Shown piece after piece: positions 33,805 to 43,515 of a stretch of DNA of 64,000 nt. The notes under the pieces are model-generated. The model was not told the DNA's origin and ran no database searches. It saw nothing but the letters and a program-made list of their open reading frames with translations. The DNA is from Stigmatella aurantiaca (GTDB lineage Bacteria > Myxococcota > Myxococcia > Myxococcales > Myxococcaceae). The stretch is from the NCBI RefSeq assembly GCF_900109545.1, contig NZ_FOAP01000012.1, forward strand, positions 124,001 through 188,000. The letters are read 5' to 3'. How positions within the stretch are numbered: the stretch's first letter is position 1; each line of letters begins with the position of its first letter. Made by a program: the position numbers and the translations under genes.

Positions 33805-34785
33805 ATGAACCCTCCTGTCCGCGCCCTCGCCGCCGCCCTTACTGCCGATACCGCACGCCAGGTCATGGAGCGCCTCTCTGCCCATCTGTCCCGGGCGGTG
33901 CAGGGCAAGGAGACCCAGGCCCGCCTCACCGTCACCAGCGTCATCGCCGGGGGCCATGTGCTCCTGGAGGATGTCCCGGGTGTGGGAAAGACGACACTCG
34001 CCGAGGCGCTCGCGCGCGCCTGTGGGCTGAGCTTCTCCCGCATCCAGTTCACCGCGGACCTGATGCCCACCGACATCCTGGGCTCTCAGGTGTTTCACGC
34101 GGCAAGCGCCACCTTCACCTTCCGGCAAGGGCCCATCTTCCGGCAGCTCGTCCTGGCCGATGAGCTCAACCGGGCCCCTCCCCGCACCCAGTCCGCGTTG
34201 CTGGAGGGCATGGCCCATGGCCAGGTGTCCATGGATGGCTCCACCTGGCCGCTGCCCGCCCCTTTCACCGTGGTGGCCACCCAGAACCCGGTGGACCTCA
34301 ACGGCACCTATCCCCTGCCGGACTCCCAGCTGGACCGCTTCCTCATGCGGCTGTCGCTGGGCCACCCCGCCCCGGACGTGGAGGCCCGGCTGCTCACCAC
34401 CCAGGGGCGTCCCCTGGCCCTGGACACGCTGGAGGCCGTCACCGGCCCCGAGGAGCTGATCAGCCTGCGCGCGTTCGCCGCCGGGTTGCGGATGGATGAC
34501 GCGGTGGCCGAGTACATCGTCCGGCTGGCGCGGGCCACCCGGGAGCATGGCGACATCGAGCGGGGTGCCTCCACGCGCGCCGTGCTTGCGGTGGGCGGCG
34601 CGGCGCGCGCCCATGCCCTGTGGGACGGGCGGGACTTCGTCACCCCGGGAGACGTGCGGACGGTGCTGGTGCCGTGTCTGGCGCACCGGCTGATGCTGCG
34701 CAGCAACATGCAGGGGCCCACCGCCCGCGAGGAGGCCTCCCACCTGCTCGAGGAGCTCGCCCGGAAGGTGGTGGCGCCCCGGTGA
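33805..34785 (+). CDS. MoxR-family AAA+ ATPase
   Basis: 326 residues from ATG 33805. Walker A GVGKTT (59-64), Walker B LVLADE with D120/E121, the sensor VVATQNPVD and the MoxR-specific segment YPLPDSQLDRF are intact. MoxR proteins act as chaperones for metal or cofactor insertion and are often coupled to DUF58 proteins. The stop overlaps the next start as GTGA, so the three genes moxR, DUF58 and transglutaminase form one operon. Confidence 0.92.
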   Translation: MNPPVRALAAALTADTARQVMERLSAHLSRAVQGKETQARLTVTSVIAGGHVLLEDVPGVGKTTLAEALARACGLSFSRIQFTADLMPTDILGSQVFHAASATFTFRQGPIFRQLVLADELNRAPPRTQSALLEGMAHGQVSMDGSTWPLPAPFTVVATQNPVDLNGTYPLPDSQLDRFLMRLSLGHPAPDVEARLLTTQGRPLALDTLEAVTGPEELISLRAFAAGLRMDDAVAEYIVRLARATREHGDIERGASTRAVLAVGGAARAHALWDGRDFVTPGDVRTVLVPCLAHRLMLRSNMQGPTAREEASHLLEELARKVVAPR

Positions 34786-35756
34786 CGTTCCGCCCGCTGG
34801 CTGGCTGGGCGCGGCTCCGGGCCCGGTTCCGTCCCCCCTTCACCCTGAAGGTGACGCGTGTCGGGCGCACCTATCTGGTGGTGACGTTCGGCGTGGGCCT
34901 GGGCGCGCTCAACACGGGCAACAACCTCCTGTACCTGCTCCTGGGCCTGCTCCTGGCCATGGTGGTGGTGTCCGGCGTGCTGTCCGAGCGGTGCCTGCGG
35001 CACCTGGACATCCGCCGGCTGGGCTCCGAGTCGGCCTTCGCGGGCGAGCCCTTCGCCTACCGGTGGGTGCTCACCCGGCGCCAGGGGGCCGCGTTCGCCC
35101 TGACCCTGTCCGAGGAGGCCACGCCCCTCACGGGCGAGGGGCGCGTGGGCTACCTGCCCGCCGGCGCCGAGTACACCGTGCGCGCCGACCTCCAGGCCCC
35201 GGAGCGGGGCCCCCTGCGGCTGAGCGGCGTGCGCGTCACCACCACCTGGCCCCTGGGGCTGTTCGCCAAAACGCGCGTGTTCGCCCAGGAGGGCCTGCTC
35301 CTCGTCTACCCGCGCCGGGGCTATGCGTGCACCCTGCCCGGGGAGGCCCGGGTGGGCGCGTTCGGAGACGCCAGCAGCCCTCGCCGCCACGATGGCGCGG
35401 GCGATGTGGCGGGCCTGCGCGAGCTCGCCCCGGGCGAGGATGCCCGGCGCGTGCACTGGCTCAAGAGCGCCGGGGCCGGCAAGCTCCTCAAGGTGGAGCG
35501 CGAGCGCGAGGAGCGCCGGACGTTCGTCCTCAAGGTGGCGCCCGGCCTGGAGGGCGACGCGCTGGAGCGGCGCTGTGAGGAGGTGGCGGCCCTGTCCCAC
35601 CAGCTTCTCGAGGCGGGCCACGAGGTGGGCCTGGAGACGGGAACCGGCCGCCTTCCACCCGCGGCCGGCGGGTACCAGGAGCGCCGCATCCTCCGCGCCC
35701 TGGCGTGGCTCGGCTTCGAGGCGCTGGACCCGGAGCGCTCCGAGGAGGCGGCATGA
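34782..35756 (+). CDS. DUF58-domain membrane protein
   Basis: 324 residues from GTG 34782, overlapping the moxR stop by 4 bases. Two adjacent membrane helices lie near the N-terminus (TYLVVTFGVGLGALN and LLYLLLGLLLAMVVVSGVLS). A beta-rich domain follows, then the DUF58 signature GLRELAPGEDARRVHWLKSA (about 205-225). It is usually a von Willebrand-A-like partner of MoxR. The next start overlaps its stop as ATGA. Confidence 0.9.
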   Translation: MTFRPLAGWARLRARFRPPFTLKVTRVGRTYLVVTFGVGLGALNTGNNLLYLLLGLLLAMVVVSGVLSERCLRHLDIRRLGSESAFAGEPFAYRWVLTRRQGAAFALTLSEEATPLTGEGRVGYLPAGAEYTVRADLQAPERGPLRLSGVRVTTTWPLGLFAKTRVFAQEGLLLVYPRRGYACTLPGEARVGAFGDASSPRRHDGAGDVAGLRELAPGEDARRVHWLKSAGAGKLLKVEREREERRTFVLKVAPGLEGDALERRCEEVAALSHQLLEAGHEVGLETGTGRLPPAAGGYQERRILRALAWLGFEALDPERSEEAA

Positions 35757-37744
35757 GCGGCTCCCGGCTGCGGCTGCTCCTCCGGGACCTGGGCGCCGGG
35801 GCGGCCTTCGCCTCCATGGCCGTGTCCGGGCAGCTGCCCGGGTGGACGCTGGTGCTCTTTGGCCTCGCGCTGGGCAGCGCGCTCCTGGGCTGGCGCCTCT
35901 TCGCCCACCGCGCGAAGGCCACCGCGGCGCTGCTGCTGGGCCTGGGCAGCGTGCTCGCCGCCTCGGTGTACGCGGGCCACGTGGACCTGGTGGTGGCCGC
36001 GTGCGCGTTCGCCGGGCTCATCGCTGGCCACCGGATGCTATCCACGCCGGAGCCCCGCACGGATGGACAGGTGCAGCTCGCGGGCCTGCTGATGGTGGCC
36101 GGTGGCGCGGCCCTGTCCGGTGAGCTGGGCTTCGCCTTCTGCCTGGTGGCCTTCGGCACGCTGGCCAGCCTCTCCATGGGGCTGGGGGTGGTGGAGGGCA
36201 CCGTGCCCGCGGGCGAGCCGGTCCCCGTACGCGCGGTGGTGCGCCCCCTGAGCATCGGCATCCTCTTCGCGGTGTGTGGCGCGGCGGCCTTCTTCCTGCT
36301 CTTCCCCCGGCTGAACTGGAACATGGCCGCGCGGCGCGCCTCGCCGGGGCTGGGGGCCACCACGGGCCTGGCGGACACCGTGCGCCTGGGCGGCGAAGGC
36401 ACCCTCAAGAGCAACCCCCGGGTGGTGCTGCGGGCCCACCTCACCCCGGACCCGCTCCGGGAGCGGCTCGATGCCTACTGGCTGGCCCGCACCTACGACA
36501 CCTTCGACGGCCAGGAGTGGACGAGCATCGGCAAGCCCAAGCCGCCCCGCCCCCGGGTGACGCTGCGGCACGGGGGCGAGCACTCCACCCACCAGCGCAT
36601 CGAACTGCTGCCCGCGTACGGGGGCAGCACGCTGGTGGCGCTGGAGACGCCCACGCGCCTGGGCAATGCCCTGGTCCACGCGGCCCTCGGCAGCCAGCGC
36701 ACCGCCTTGATGGAGCTGGGCGGTGGCGAGGTGCGCTTCCAGGTGCCCGGCGTCGCCTACAGCTACGAGGCCACCAGCCTTCCCCCGGAGACGGACGCCA
36801 CCACGCCCATGAGCGCCACCGAGCGGGCCCAGCTCCTGGCACTGCCCGAGGACCTGGACCCGCGCGTGGCGGCGCTGGCCCAGGAGGTGCTCCAGGGAGA
36901 GCGGGATCCGGAGGCCGCGGCGCGAAAGCTGGCCGCCTTCCTGCAGCGCGAGTACGCCTACACGCTGGATCTGTCCGGCGACGTGGACGAGCCCCTGCTG
37001 GACTTCCTCTTCGTCCGCAAGGCGGGCCACTGCGAGCACTTCGCCACCGCGCTCACCCTGCTGCTGCGCACCCAGGGCATCTCCGCGCGGCTGGCCTCGG
37101 GCTTCTTCGGGGGCGAGCGCGTGGACGACGGCTATGTGGTCCGCGCCGGCGATGCCCACGCCTGGACCCATGTGCTGGTGCCCGGCCGGGGCTTCGTCAC
37201 CGTGGACGCCACGCCGCCCGCGAACCGCTCCAGCCAGAGCCTGGCGGTGCTGGAGCTCCTCACGAGCCTCTATGAGGCCCTGGAGACGCGCTGGCGCTCC
37301 ACCGTCATCGACTACTCCCTGAGGGACCAGATGACGATGGCGCAGAACCTCGTCCGCCCGCCGCGCGGCCCCCGCCGGGACACCCTGCGGCTGCCCCCGG
37401 CGCGCATCTGGGGCCTGGCCCTTGCCGCGGGGCTGGCCACCTACGCCGTGTGGCAGTGGCTGGCCCGGCGGAGCTCCGCCCCCCGGCCGCACCAGGCCAC
37501 GCACCTGGCCGACGCCGTGGAGCGGCTGCTGCGCGAGGCCGGGGTGCGCATGCGCGAGGGCGAGGCCTTGGAGGAACTCACCGCGCGGCTGACGCGGGAG
37601 CGCTCCACGCTGGCGGCCCCGCTGGCGCCCCTCACGCGGCGCTACCTCGAGGCCCGCTTTGGCCAGCGCCCCCTGCGGCCCGGGGAGACCGAGCAGCTCC
37701 TGAGCCCCTTGCGCCAGGTGCTGAGCACACGCCGGGCATCCTGA
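35753..37744 (+). CDS. Membrane transglutaminase-like protein (DUF3488 type)
   Basis: 663 residues from ATG 35753. Six or so N-terminal membrane helices (about 10-185) precede an extracytoplasmic transglutaminase core with an intact triad: C427 in AGHCEHFA, H469 in DAHAWTHV and D485 in TVDATPP. A further membrane helix (about 550-565) and a short cytoplasmic DUF4129-like tail follow. This family (TgpA-like) is coupled to MoxR and DUF58 in many bacteria; its substrate is an envelope protein or peptide. Confidence 0.9.
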   Translation: MSGSRLRLLLRDLGAGAAFASMAVSGQLPGWTLVLFGLALGSALLGWRLFAHRAKATAALLLGLGSVLAASVYAGHVDLVVAACAFAGLIAGHRMLSTPEPRTDGQVQLAGLLMVAGGAALSGELGFAFCLVAFGTLASLSMGLGVVEGTVPAGEPVPVRAVVRPLSIGILFAVCGAAAFFLLFPRLNWNMAARRASPGLGATTGLADTVRLGGEGTLKSNPRVVLRAHLTPDPLRERLDAYWLARTYDTFDGQEWTSIGKPKPPRPRVTLRHGGEHSTHQRIELLPAYGGSTLVALETPTRLGNALVHAALGSQRTALMELGGGEVRFQVPGVAYSYEATSLPPETDATTPMSATERAQLLALPEDLDPRVAALAQEVLQGERDPEAAARKLAAFLQREYAYTLDLSGDVDEPLLDFLFVRKAGHCEHFATALTLLLRTQGISARLASGFFGGERVDDGYVVRAGDAHAWTHVLVPGRGFVTVDATPPANRSSQSLAVLELLTSLYEALETRWRSTVIDYSLRDQMTMAQNLVRPPRGPRRDTLRLPPARIWGLALAAGLATYAVWQWLARRSSAPRPHQATHLADAVERLLREAGVRMREGEALEELTARLTRERSTLAAPLAPLTRRYLEARFGQRPLRPGETEQLLSPLRQVLSTRRAS

Positions 37745-37986
37745 GCCCTGCCCGGCCCCCTGCCTTCAGACCAGCCGTGCCACGTGGTTGATGGGAGACT
37801 TTCGCTCCGGCCGGTTAGTGCTGAGACATGCAATCCATTCACCCGGAGGCGCGGTGCTCTACACGGCGAAATCCCTTCAGGCGCAGGGCCGTGTGCCTTC
37901 CGGGAGGCGTCTGTAATCCTTTCACGCTTCCGCCCCTACGCCCGGGATCGTGACGCTTCAACCCACTGGTTTTACTGAGGTTTTGA

Positions 37987-38030
37987 CATGCCCGTGGCTG
38001 GCACCGGGGTTGCTCTAGGCATCGGGCATG
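37987..38030. repeat. Inverted repeat bracketing the sigma-54 promoter
   Basis: CATGCCCG (37987-37994) and CGGGCATG (38023-38030) are exact complements, 28 bp apart. They enclose the -24/-12 element and the predicted start point. It could be an operator or a 5'-end RNA hairpin. Confidence 0.45.
37999..38014 (+). promoter_or_regulatory. Sigma-54 promoter of the RpoH-type sigma factor
   Basis: TGGCACCGGGGTTGCT fits TGGCACG-N4-TTGCW with only one base off. GG and GC have the correct 12-bp offset. Transcription would start at about 38025, 75 bases before ATG 38100. Confidence 0.8.
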
Positions 38031-38099
38031 CGGTTGTCAGTCGAAACAACCCACTCAACTTCAACGGGCCTCTCGAGGCCTCGTTGGGAGAAATCCACC

Positions 38100-38990
38100 A
38101 TGCAGATCTCCAACGACCCGTCGTCCAACTCTGGCTCCTTGACGATGTACCTCTCGGAGATCAACCACTACGGGTTGCTGTCCGTCGAGGAGGAGCAGGC
38201 GCTGGCCCGGAAGTTCATCCAGGGCGACCTCGCGGCGGGCCACCGGTTGGTCACCTCCAACCTTCGCTTCGTGGTGAAGGTTTCCTACGAATACCGCTCT
38301 TACGGCATCAAGATGAGCGACCTCATCCAGGAGGGGAATATCGGCCTGATGAAGGCGGTGCAGAAGTTCGATCCGGACAAGGGCATCCGGCTCATCTCCT
38401 ACGCGGTGTGGTGGATCCGCGCGTACATCCAGAACTACATCCTCAAGAGCTGGTCGCTGGTGAAGCTCGGCACCACCCAGGCGCAGCGGAAGCTGTTCTT
38501 CAGCCTGGCGCGCACCCGCCGCGAGCTGGAGAAGTTCGGCGCCGGGGACGGGGCGGTGGTCAACGTCGATGAGATCGCCACCAAGCTCAACGTGAAGGCC
38601 TCGGAAGTGCGCGAGATGGAGCAGCGCATGGGTGGCCGCGACTTGTCCCTGGATGCGCCCATGGGCGAGGACGGCGGCAACAGCCACGTGGACTTCGTGG
38701 CGAGCGCCACCGCGCCGCAGGACGACGAGTTCGCCGACAAGGAAGAGGCGGGCATCATCACCAACCGCGTGCAGACGGCCCTCATGCGGCTGGACCCGCG
38801 CGAGCGCTTCATCATCGAGCAGCGCGTCATGAACGAGCGGCCCATGACGCTCAAGGAGCTGGGCGAGCACTTCGGCTTCTCGCGCGAGCGCGCGCGCCAG
38901 CTGGAGATCCGCGCCAAGGACAAGCTCAAGGCGGAGCTGGCGGCGCTGATGGCCGAGGTGGACCCGGACGCCGCGGCGGCCCTCCAGTAA
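38100..38990 (+). CDS. rpoH: RpoH-family (sigma-32-type) RNA polymerase sigma factor
   Basis: 296 residues from ATG 38100 with GGGAG upstream. Region 1.2/2 is [20 protein letters not shown] through [21 protein letters not shown], and the RpoH box [12 protein letters not shown] begins at 129. Region 4 has the helix-turn-helix [22 protein letters not shown]. Myxobacteria carry several RpoH-like paralogues (for example SigB, SigC), used in heat shock and development, and the sequence alone does not say which this is. The strong sigma-54 promoter argues for signal-dependent expression. A terminator follows. Confidence 0.9.
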   Translation: MQISNDPSSNSGSLTMYLSEINHYGLLSVEEEQALARKFIQGDLAAGHRLVTSNLRFVVKVSYEYRSYGIKMSDLIQEGNIGLMKAVQKFDPDKGIRLISYAVWWIRAYIQNYILKSWSLVKLGTTQAQRKLFFSLARTRRELEKFGAGDGAVVNVDEIATKLNVKASEVREMEQRMGGRDLSLDAPMGEDGGNSHVDFVASATAPQDDEFADKEEAGIITNRVQTALMRLDPRERFIIEQRVMNERPMTLKELGEHFGFSRERARQLEIRAKDKLKAELAALMAEVDPDAAAALQ

Positions 38991-39015
38991 GCGCGCCCCC
39001 CAAAGGGTTTTTTCC

Positions 39016-39047
39016 CAGCGCCCCTGCCCTCACCGGCGGGGGCGCTG
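39016..39047 (+). terminator. Terminator of the sigma gene
   Basis: CAGCGCCCC (39016-39024) pairs with GGGGCGCTG (39039-39047), followed by CCGTTTC. Stem of 9 bp. Confidence 0.65.
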
Positions 39048-39129
39048 CCGTTTCAGGAACAGGGGAAGATTCGCGGCCCCGGGGGGGGCCTGCTACAAGG
39101 GGCTCCTTCAGTAGTCCTTGGAGGCAGCC

Positions 39130-41583
39130 TTGTCCCACCCGCCGATCGCCGAGGATCGCGTCCCCCTCGCGCAGGCCCACGCGCCCCTGGCCCATACCCC
39201 CTTCGTCCCCGCCACCGAATCGCCGCCGGAGCTGACGTTCCGCGGGCTGCTGCTCGGCTCGGTGCTGGGCATCGTGTTCGCGGCCTCCTCCGTGTACCTG
39301 GCCATCAAGGTGGGCCTCACGGTGTCCGCCTCCATCCCGGTAGCGGTGCTCTCCATCGCCATCTTCCGGGCCCTGGGGCGCTCCAGCATCCTGGAGAACA
39401 CCATCGTCCAGACCACGGGCTCGGCCGGTGAGTCCCTGGCCTTCGGCGTGGCGGCGGCGCTGCCCGCGCTGCTCCTGCTGGGCTATGACATTGATTTGAC
39501 GCATGCCCTGATGACGACGGCGCTGGGCGGCGTGCTGGGCGTGTTGATGATGATTCCGCTGCGCCAGGGCCTCATCGTCCAGGAGCACGGCAAGCTCACC
39601 TACCCCGAGGGCACCGCCAGCGCGGACGTGCTCATCGTGGGCCAGCAGGGCGGCACCAACGCGCGCACCGTCATCACCGGCTTCGTCCTGGGCGGCATCT
39701 ACAAGTTCGCCTACTCCGGGATGAAGCTGTTCCGGGAGGCGGTGGGCACGAAGCTGACGGCGCTCAAGGGCGCCAGCGTCTCCATGGAGGTGAGCCCGGA
39801 GCTGCTCGGAGTGGGCTACATCATCGGCCCGCGCGTGGCCTCCATCACCTTCGCGGGCGGCGTGCTCTCCTACCTCATCCTCATCCCGCTCATCTCGTTC
39901 TTCGGCTCGGGGCTCGCGGAGAAGGTGCTGCCCACGGACACCCGGCTCATCCGGGACATGTCCCCGGATCAGATCCGCAACGCCTACGTGCTCTACATTG
40001 GCGCGGGCGCGGTGGCCACCGGCGGCCTCATCAGCCTCATCCGCTCGCTGCCCACCATCGTGGGCGCCTTCCGCCGCAGCCTCGACACCCTGCGGGCCTC
40101 GCGCAATCAGGGCGCCGTGCCCCAGCTGCTGCGCACCGAGCAGGACCTGCCCGTCACCCTGGTCATCGGCGGCAGCCTGCTGCTCATCGTGGCCATCTGG
40201 CTGGCCCCGCCGCTGCACGTGAACTTCCTCTCCGCGCTGCTCATCGTCATCTTCGGCTTCTTCTTCGTCACGGTGAGCGCCCGCATCACCGGGGAGATCG
40301 GCTCCTCCTCCAACCCCATCTCGGGCATGGTGGTGGCCACCCTGCTCATCACCTGCCTGGTGTACCTGATGCTGGGGTGGACGGACTCCTCGGACCGCTT
40401 CATGGCGCTGACCACCGCGGCCATCGTGGGCATCGCCGCCTCCAACGGCGGCACGACGGCGCAGGACCTGAAGACCGCCTACCTCGTGGGCGGCACCCCG
40501 CGCCGGCAGCAGATGGCGCTCTTCGTGGGCGTGCTCACCAGCGCGCTCTTCATCGGCCTGGTGCTGGTGCTGCTCAACGAGGGCGGCACCAGCCTCATCC
40601 CCGAGCGGCACCCGGGCGTCGCCCTCACCGAGACGACCCAGAAGACGCGCACGCAGCACACCTGGTCCTGGACCGGGGCCCCGCAGGCCCTGGCCGCCCA
40701 GGGCGTCGAGGAGGCCGCCCTGCGCCGCGAGCTGTGGAAGCAGGGCTTCGAGCTGTCCACCCAGGACGGGGCCACGGAGCTGCGCACCTGGCGCGCGGCG
40801 GACACCGCCCAGGCCTCCGGGGCGCTCCTCGCCCTCAAGCCGGGCCTGTCGGTGAAGGTCTCCGAGCTGGGCACGCTCACCCCGGGGCCGGACCGCACCT
40901 ACACGGAGGGGTTCGTGCGCGGGGCGGACACCCCGGTGCCCGCGGGCAAGTACCTCGTCGACTCGGGCGGCACCATCCAGTACCTGGTGGACCCGGCCAT
41001 CGGCGGCCGCGTGAGCGAGTACGAGGGCGTGCCCCTCACCCGCTACGCCGCGCCCAAGGCGCAGCTCTTCGCGCTCATCATCGACGGCATCCTTACGCAG
41101 AAGCTGCCGTGGGACCTGGTGCTCTTGGGCGTCTTCATCGCGCTGATGCTGGAGCTGTGCGGCGTGTCCGCCCTGCCCTTCGCGGTGGGCGTGTACCTGC
41201 CCATCTCCAGCAGCGCCCCCATCTTCGTGGGCGGCATGGTGCGCCGCCTGGTGGACCGGATGCGCGGCGGCTCCGAGGCGGACTTCTCCCCGGGCACCCT
41301 GCTCTCCTCGGGCCTCATCGCGGGTGGCTCCATCGCCGGCGTGCTGATCGCCTTCCTGGAGATCGTCACCGACGGGGCTGCCACGCGCGCCCTCAACCTC
41401 CCGGCATTGTTCGGCACGGAAGGGGCCCTGGGCTCGCTGCTCAACGCCATCGGCGAGAGCGAGCACGCCGACCCGCTCTGGTCCAACCTCTGGGGTCTGG
41501 CCCTCTTCGGCAGCGTGGCCCTGTTCCTACTGCGCACCGCGCTGCGCAACCCGGACGCCACCGAGGCCACGCCCAAGAAGTAA
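39130..41583 (+). CDS. OPT-family oligopeptide transporter
   Basis: 817 residues from TTG 39130, chosen because GGAGG lies 5 nt upstream. The protein is a 12-16 helix OPT transporter with signatures SSVYLAIKVGLTVSASIPVA, LTYPEGTASADVL and SSNPISGMVVATLL. Between helix groups (about residues 500-630) lies a soluble insertion of some 130 residues (TRTQHTWSWTGAPQALAAQG, GRVSEYEGVPLTRY) found in bacterial OPTs. It moves peptides or metal chelates by proton coupling. The rare TTG start may hold expression low. Confidence 0.9.
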   Translation: MSHPPIAEDRVPLAQAHAPLAHTPFVPATESPPELTFRGLLLGSVLGIVFAASSVYLAIKVGLTVSASIPVAVLSIAIFRALGRSSILENTIVQTTGSAGESLAFGVAAALPALLLLGYDIDLTHALMTTALGGVLGVLMMIPLRQGLIVQEHGKLTYPEGTASADVLIVGQQGGTNARTVITGFVLGGIYKFAYSGMKLFREAVGTKLTALKGASVSMEVSPELLGVGYIIGPRVASITFAGGVLSYLILIPLISFFGSGLAEKVLPTDTRLIRDMSPDQIRNAYVLYIGAGAVATGGLISLIRSLPTIVGAFRRSLDTLRASRNQGAVPQLLRTEQDLPVTLVIGGSLLLIVAIWLAPPLHVNFLSALLIVIFGFFFVTVSARITGEIGSSSNPISGMVVATLLITCLVYLMLGWTDSSDRFMALTTAAIVGIAASNGGTTAQDLKTAYLVGGTPRRQQMALFVGVLTSALFIGLVLVLLNEGGTSLIPERHPGVALTETTQKTRTQHTWSWTGAPQALAAQGVEEAALRRELWKQGFELSTQDGATELRTWRAADTAQASGALLALKPGLSVKVSELGTLTPGPDRTYTEGFVRGADTPVPAGKYLVDSGGTIQYLVDPAIGGRVSEYEGVPLTRYAAPKAQLFALIIDGILTQKLPWDLVLLGVFIALMLELCGVSALPFAVGVYLPISSSAPIFVGGMVRRLVDRMRGGSEADFSPGTLLSSGLIAGGSIAGVLIAFLEIVTDGAATRALNLPALFGTEGALGSLLNAIGESEHADPLWSNLWGLALFGSVALFLLRTALRNPDATEATPKK

Positions 41584-41602
41584 CCCAGGGCCTGCCTGCC
41601 CC

Positions 41603-41626
41603 CCTCCTACCCCTCCGGGTAGGAGG
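41603..41626 (+). terminator. Hairpin after the OPT gene
   Basis: CCTCCTACCC and GGGTAGGAGG form a perfect 10-bp stem with a 4-nt loop, 20 bp past the stop. No U-run; a second copy of the GGGTAGG word follows at 41634. Confidence 0.5.
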
Positions 41627-41744
41627 ACCCTCTGGGTAGGCACCCACCTACATGGCAGGCGGACGGGTCCGGGCGTAAGGGACCTTTCCACCCCCCTTGA
41701 ACGGGTAGAATGGGGTTCCCCTCGCCCGCGCCCCCTGGAAGACC

Positions 41745-43511
41745 ATGGCCCAGCCCCAGACCGCCAGCCCTCCGAGCCCGGAGCCATCCGCCGATCCTGC
41801 CGCCCGCGAGAAGGTCGAACTGGCGCAGGGCTTCACCTTCCATCTGCTCAAGGGCATCAAGCAGATCGGCATGTACCGCCACAACGAGGCCAAGTTCCCG
41901 GAGTTCCTCGGCAAGGCCCAGGAAGCCCTGGCGGTGTACACGGACAAGCACGGCCCGCTGTCGCTCAAGGTGGAGCAGCAGAACCTGCTGCTGCTGGGCG
42001 AGCCGCTGTTCGCCGAGGACACGCCGCTGCCCTACAAGTTCTACCGGGACGGCATCCGCCAGATCATCTTCCGGCCGGGGCTGACGGTGGAGGAGCTGGT
42101 CACCTTCACGCTCATTGCCCTGTCGGAGCCGGAGCGGGGCGCGGACGACGTGCTCGCGCAGTTGTGGCGCGCGAACCTGGAGCACGTGGAGTACGTGGTG
42201 GTGGAGGGCTTCAACGTGGATGGCGCCTCGGAGGAGGAGGTCCAGGTCGAAGTCGACAAGGTGGTGAACTACCTCTACTCCCGGCTGAAGACGCACTCGG
42301 ACGACTACCTGCGCTTCGCGCGCGTCTCCACGGAGGACCTGGACGCGAAGATGGAGGGCGTGGAGCAGGTGCGCGGAGTGGTGGTGGGCGGCACGTATGC
42401 CTCCGACACGCTCAAGGCCCAGCTCCAGAAGGAGATTGAGCAGGAGGAGAACGAGCGGCTGTTCCCCAAGCTCGTGAGCGCCGTGTTCCAGGTGGTGGAA
42501 GGCGGCGTGGATGACGCCACGCTCCTGGAGGAGATCTTCGTCCAGCTCCTGGACGCGATGCTCATCCAGGATGACTTCGCCACCATCAACCAGATGGTGC
42601 TCAAGCTGCGCGCGCTAGAGCAGCGCGAGGGCGCGGACGCGAGCAACATCGGCCGGCTGCGCGCCTACTTCGTCCAGAAGATGGGCGAGGAGCAGCGGCT
42701 CACCCGCCTGGGCGAGACGCTCAAGCTGAGCCGGCCGAAGAACGCCGCGGACATCACCCGCTACCTCCAGATGCTGGATGAGCACAGCGTCATCACCCTG
42801 CTGACGGTGCTGGAGACCATCGAGGTGCCGGAGAACCGGCAGCTCCTGTGCGACGTGCTGGCGCCGTTCGCCAAGGACAAGCCGGACCCGTTCGTGGTCC
42901 GGCTCGCCTCGGACCGGCCGCAGACGGTGCGCGACATGGTCTACGTGCTGGACAGGAGCCAGCACCCGGAGCGGCTGAAGATGTTCGGGCAGGTGCTGAA
43001 GGGCCGCAACCTGCTGGTGAAGCTGGAAGTCATGAGCACCATCGCGCGCACACGCTCGGCGGAGGCCCGGCGGATGATCGCCGAGATGCTCAATGATCCC
43101 ATCTCCCAGGTGCGCATCCAGGCCGCGCGGCTGCTGCCGGAGTTCGACCCGGAGAAGGCCTTCGCGGACCTGATTCGCGTGGTGCGCCTGCCGGACTTCG
43201 AGAAGCGGACGGCGGAGGAGCGCGCGGCGCTCTACGGGGCCATCGGCGCCACGGGGCTGCCCTCGGCGCTGGCGGTGATGACGCAGCTGCTCGCCCAGCG
43301 GCCCTCGCTGCTCAACCGCGGCAAGGTGCTGAACGACAAGCTCCTGGCGGTGCAGGGCCTGGCGAGCGCGGGCACCATCCAGTCCTACAAAATCCTTCAG
43401 GGGGTGGTGGAGGACAAGGGGCAGCCGGTGGAGGTGCTCACCGCGGCGCGCAAGGCGATGTACCAGACGAAGAAGGCGTTGTTCGGGGACTCGAGCCCCG
43501 AGGAGGCGTGA
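41745..43511 (+). CDS. HEAT-like helical-repeat protein
   Basis: 588 residues, cytoplasmic, helical throughout. The N-terminal third (about 25-150) has the pattern FTFHLLKGIKQIGMYRHNEA and LSLKVEQQNLLLLGEPLF. The same logic recurs in the next gene (SAKMYDP, LELVGVKDSFYLNNML), so the two share a domain. The C-terminal 250 residues are HEAT-type repeats (QVRIQAARLLPEFDPEKAFA). A TAGAAT hexamer at 41706-41711 may be its -10. It is co-transcribed with the HD protein 4 nt downstream. Known only as a conserved myxobacterial type; function unknown. Confidence 0.82.
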   Translation: MAQPQTASPPSPEPSADPAAREKVELAQGFTFHLLKGIKQIGMYRHNEAKFPEFLGKAQEALAVYTDKHGPLSLKVEQQNLLLLGEPLFAEDTPLPYKFYRDGIRQIIFRPGLTVEELVTFTLIALSEPERGADDVLAQLWRANLEHVEYVVVEGFNVDGASEEEVQVEVDKVVNYLYSRLKTHSDDYLRFARVSTEDLDAKMEGVEQVRGVVVGGTYASDTLKAQLQKEIEQEENERLFPKLVSAVFQVVEGGVDDATLLEEIFVQLLDAMLIQDDFATINQMVLKLRALEQREGADASNIGRLRAYFVQKMGEEQRLTRLGETLKLSRPKNAADITRYLQMLDEHSVITLLTVLETIEVPENRQLLCDVLAPFAKDKPDPFVVRLASDRPQTVRDMVYVLDRSQHPERLKMFGQVLKGRNLLVKLEVMSTIARTRSAEARRMIAEMLNDPISQVRIQAARLLPEFDPEKAFADLIRVVRLPDFEKRTAEERAALYGAIGATGLPSALAVMTQLLAQRPSLLNRGKVLNDKLLAVQGLASAGTIQSYKILQGVVEDKGQPVEVLTAARKAMYQTKKALFGDSSPEEA

Positions 43512-43515
43512 CGGC

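Larger units (their letters stand above)
37745..38099. other. Regulatory region of the RpoH-type sigma gene
   Basis: No gene is seen. It holds a near-perfect sigma-54 promoter (37999-38014) flanked by an 8-bp inverted repeat. Confidence 0.5.

Noticed and set aside
38926-41466. 846-residue minus-strand frame opposite the OPT gene
   Set aside because: Shadow frame; the plus strand encodes a clear membrane transporter.
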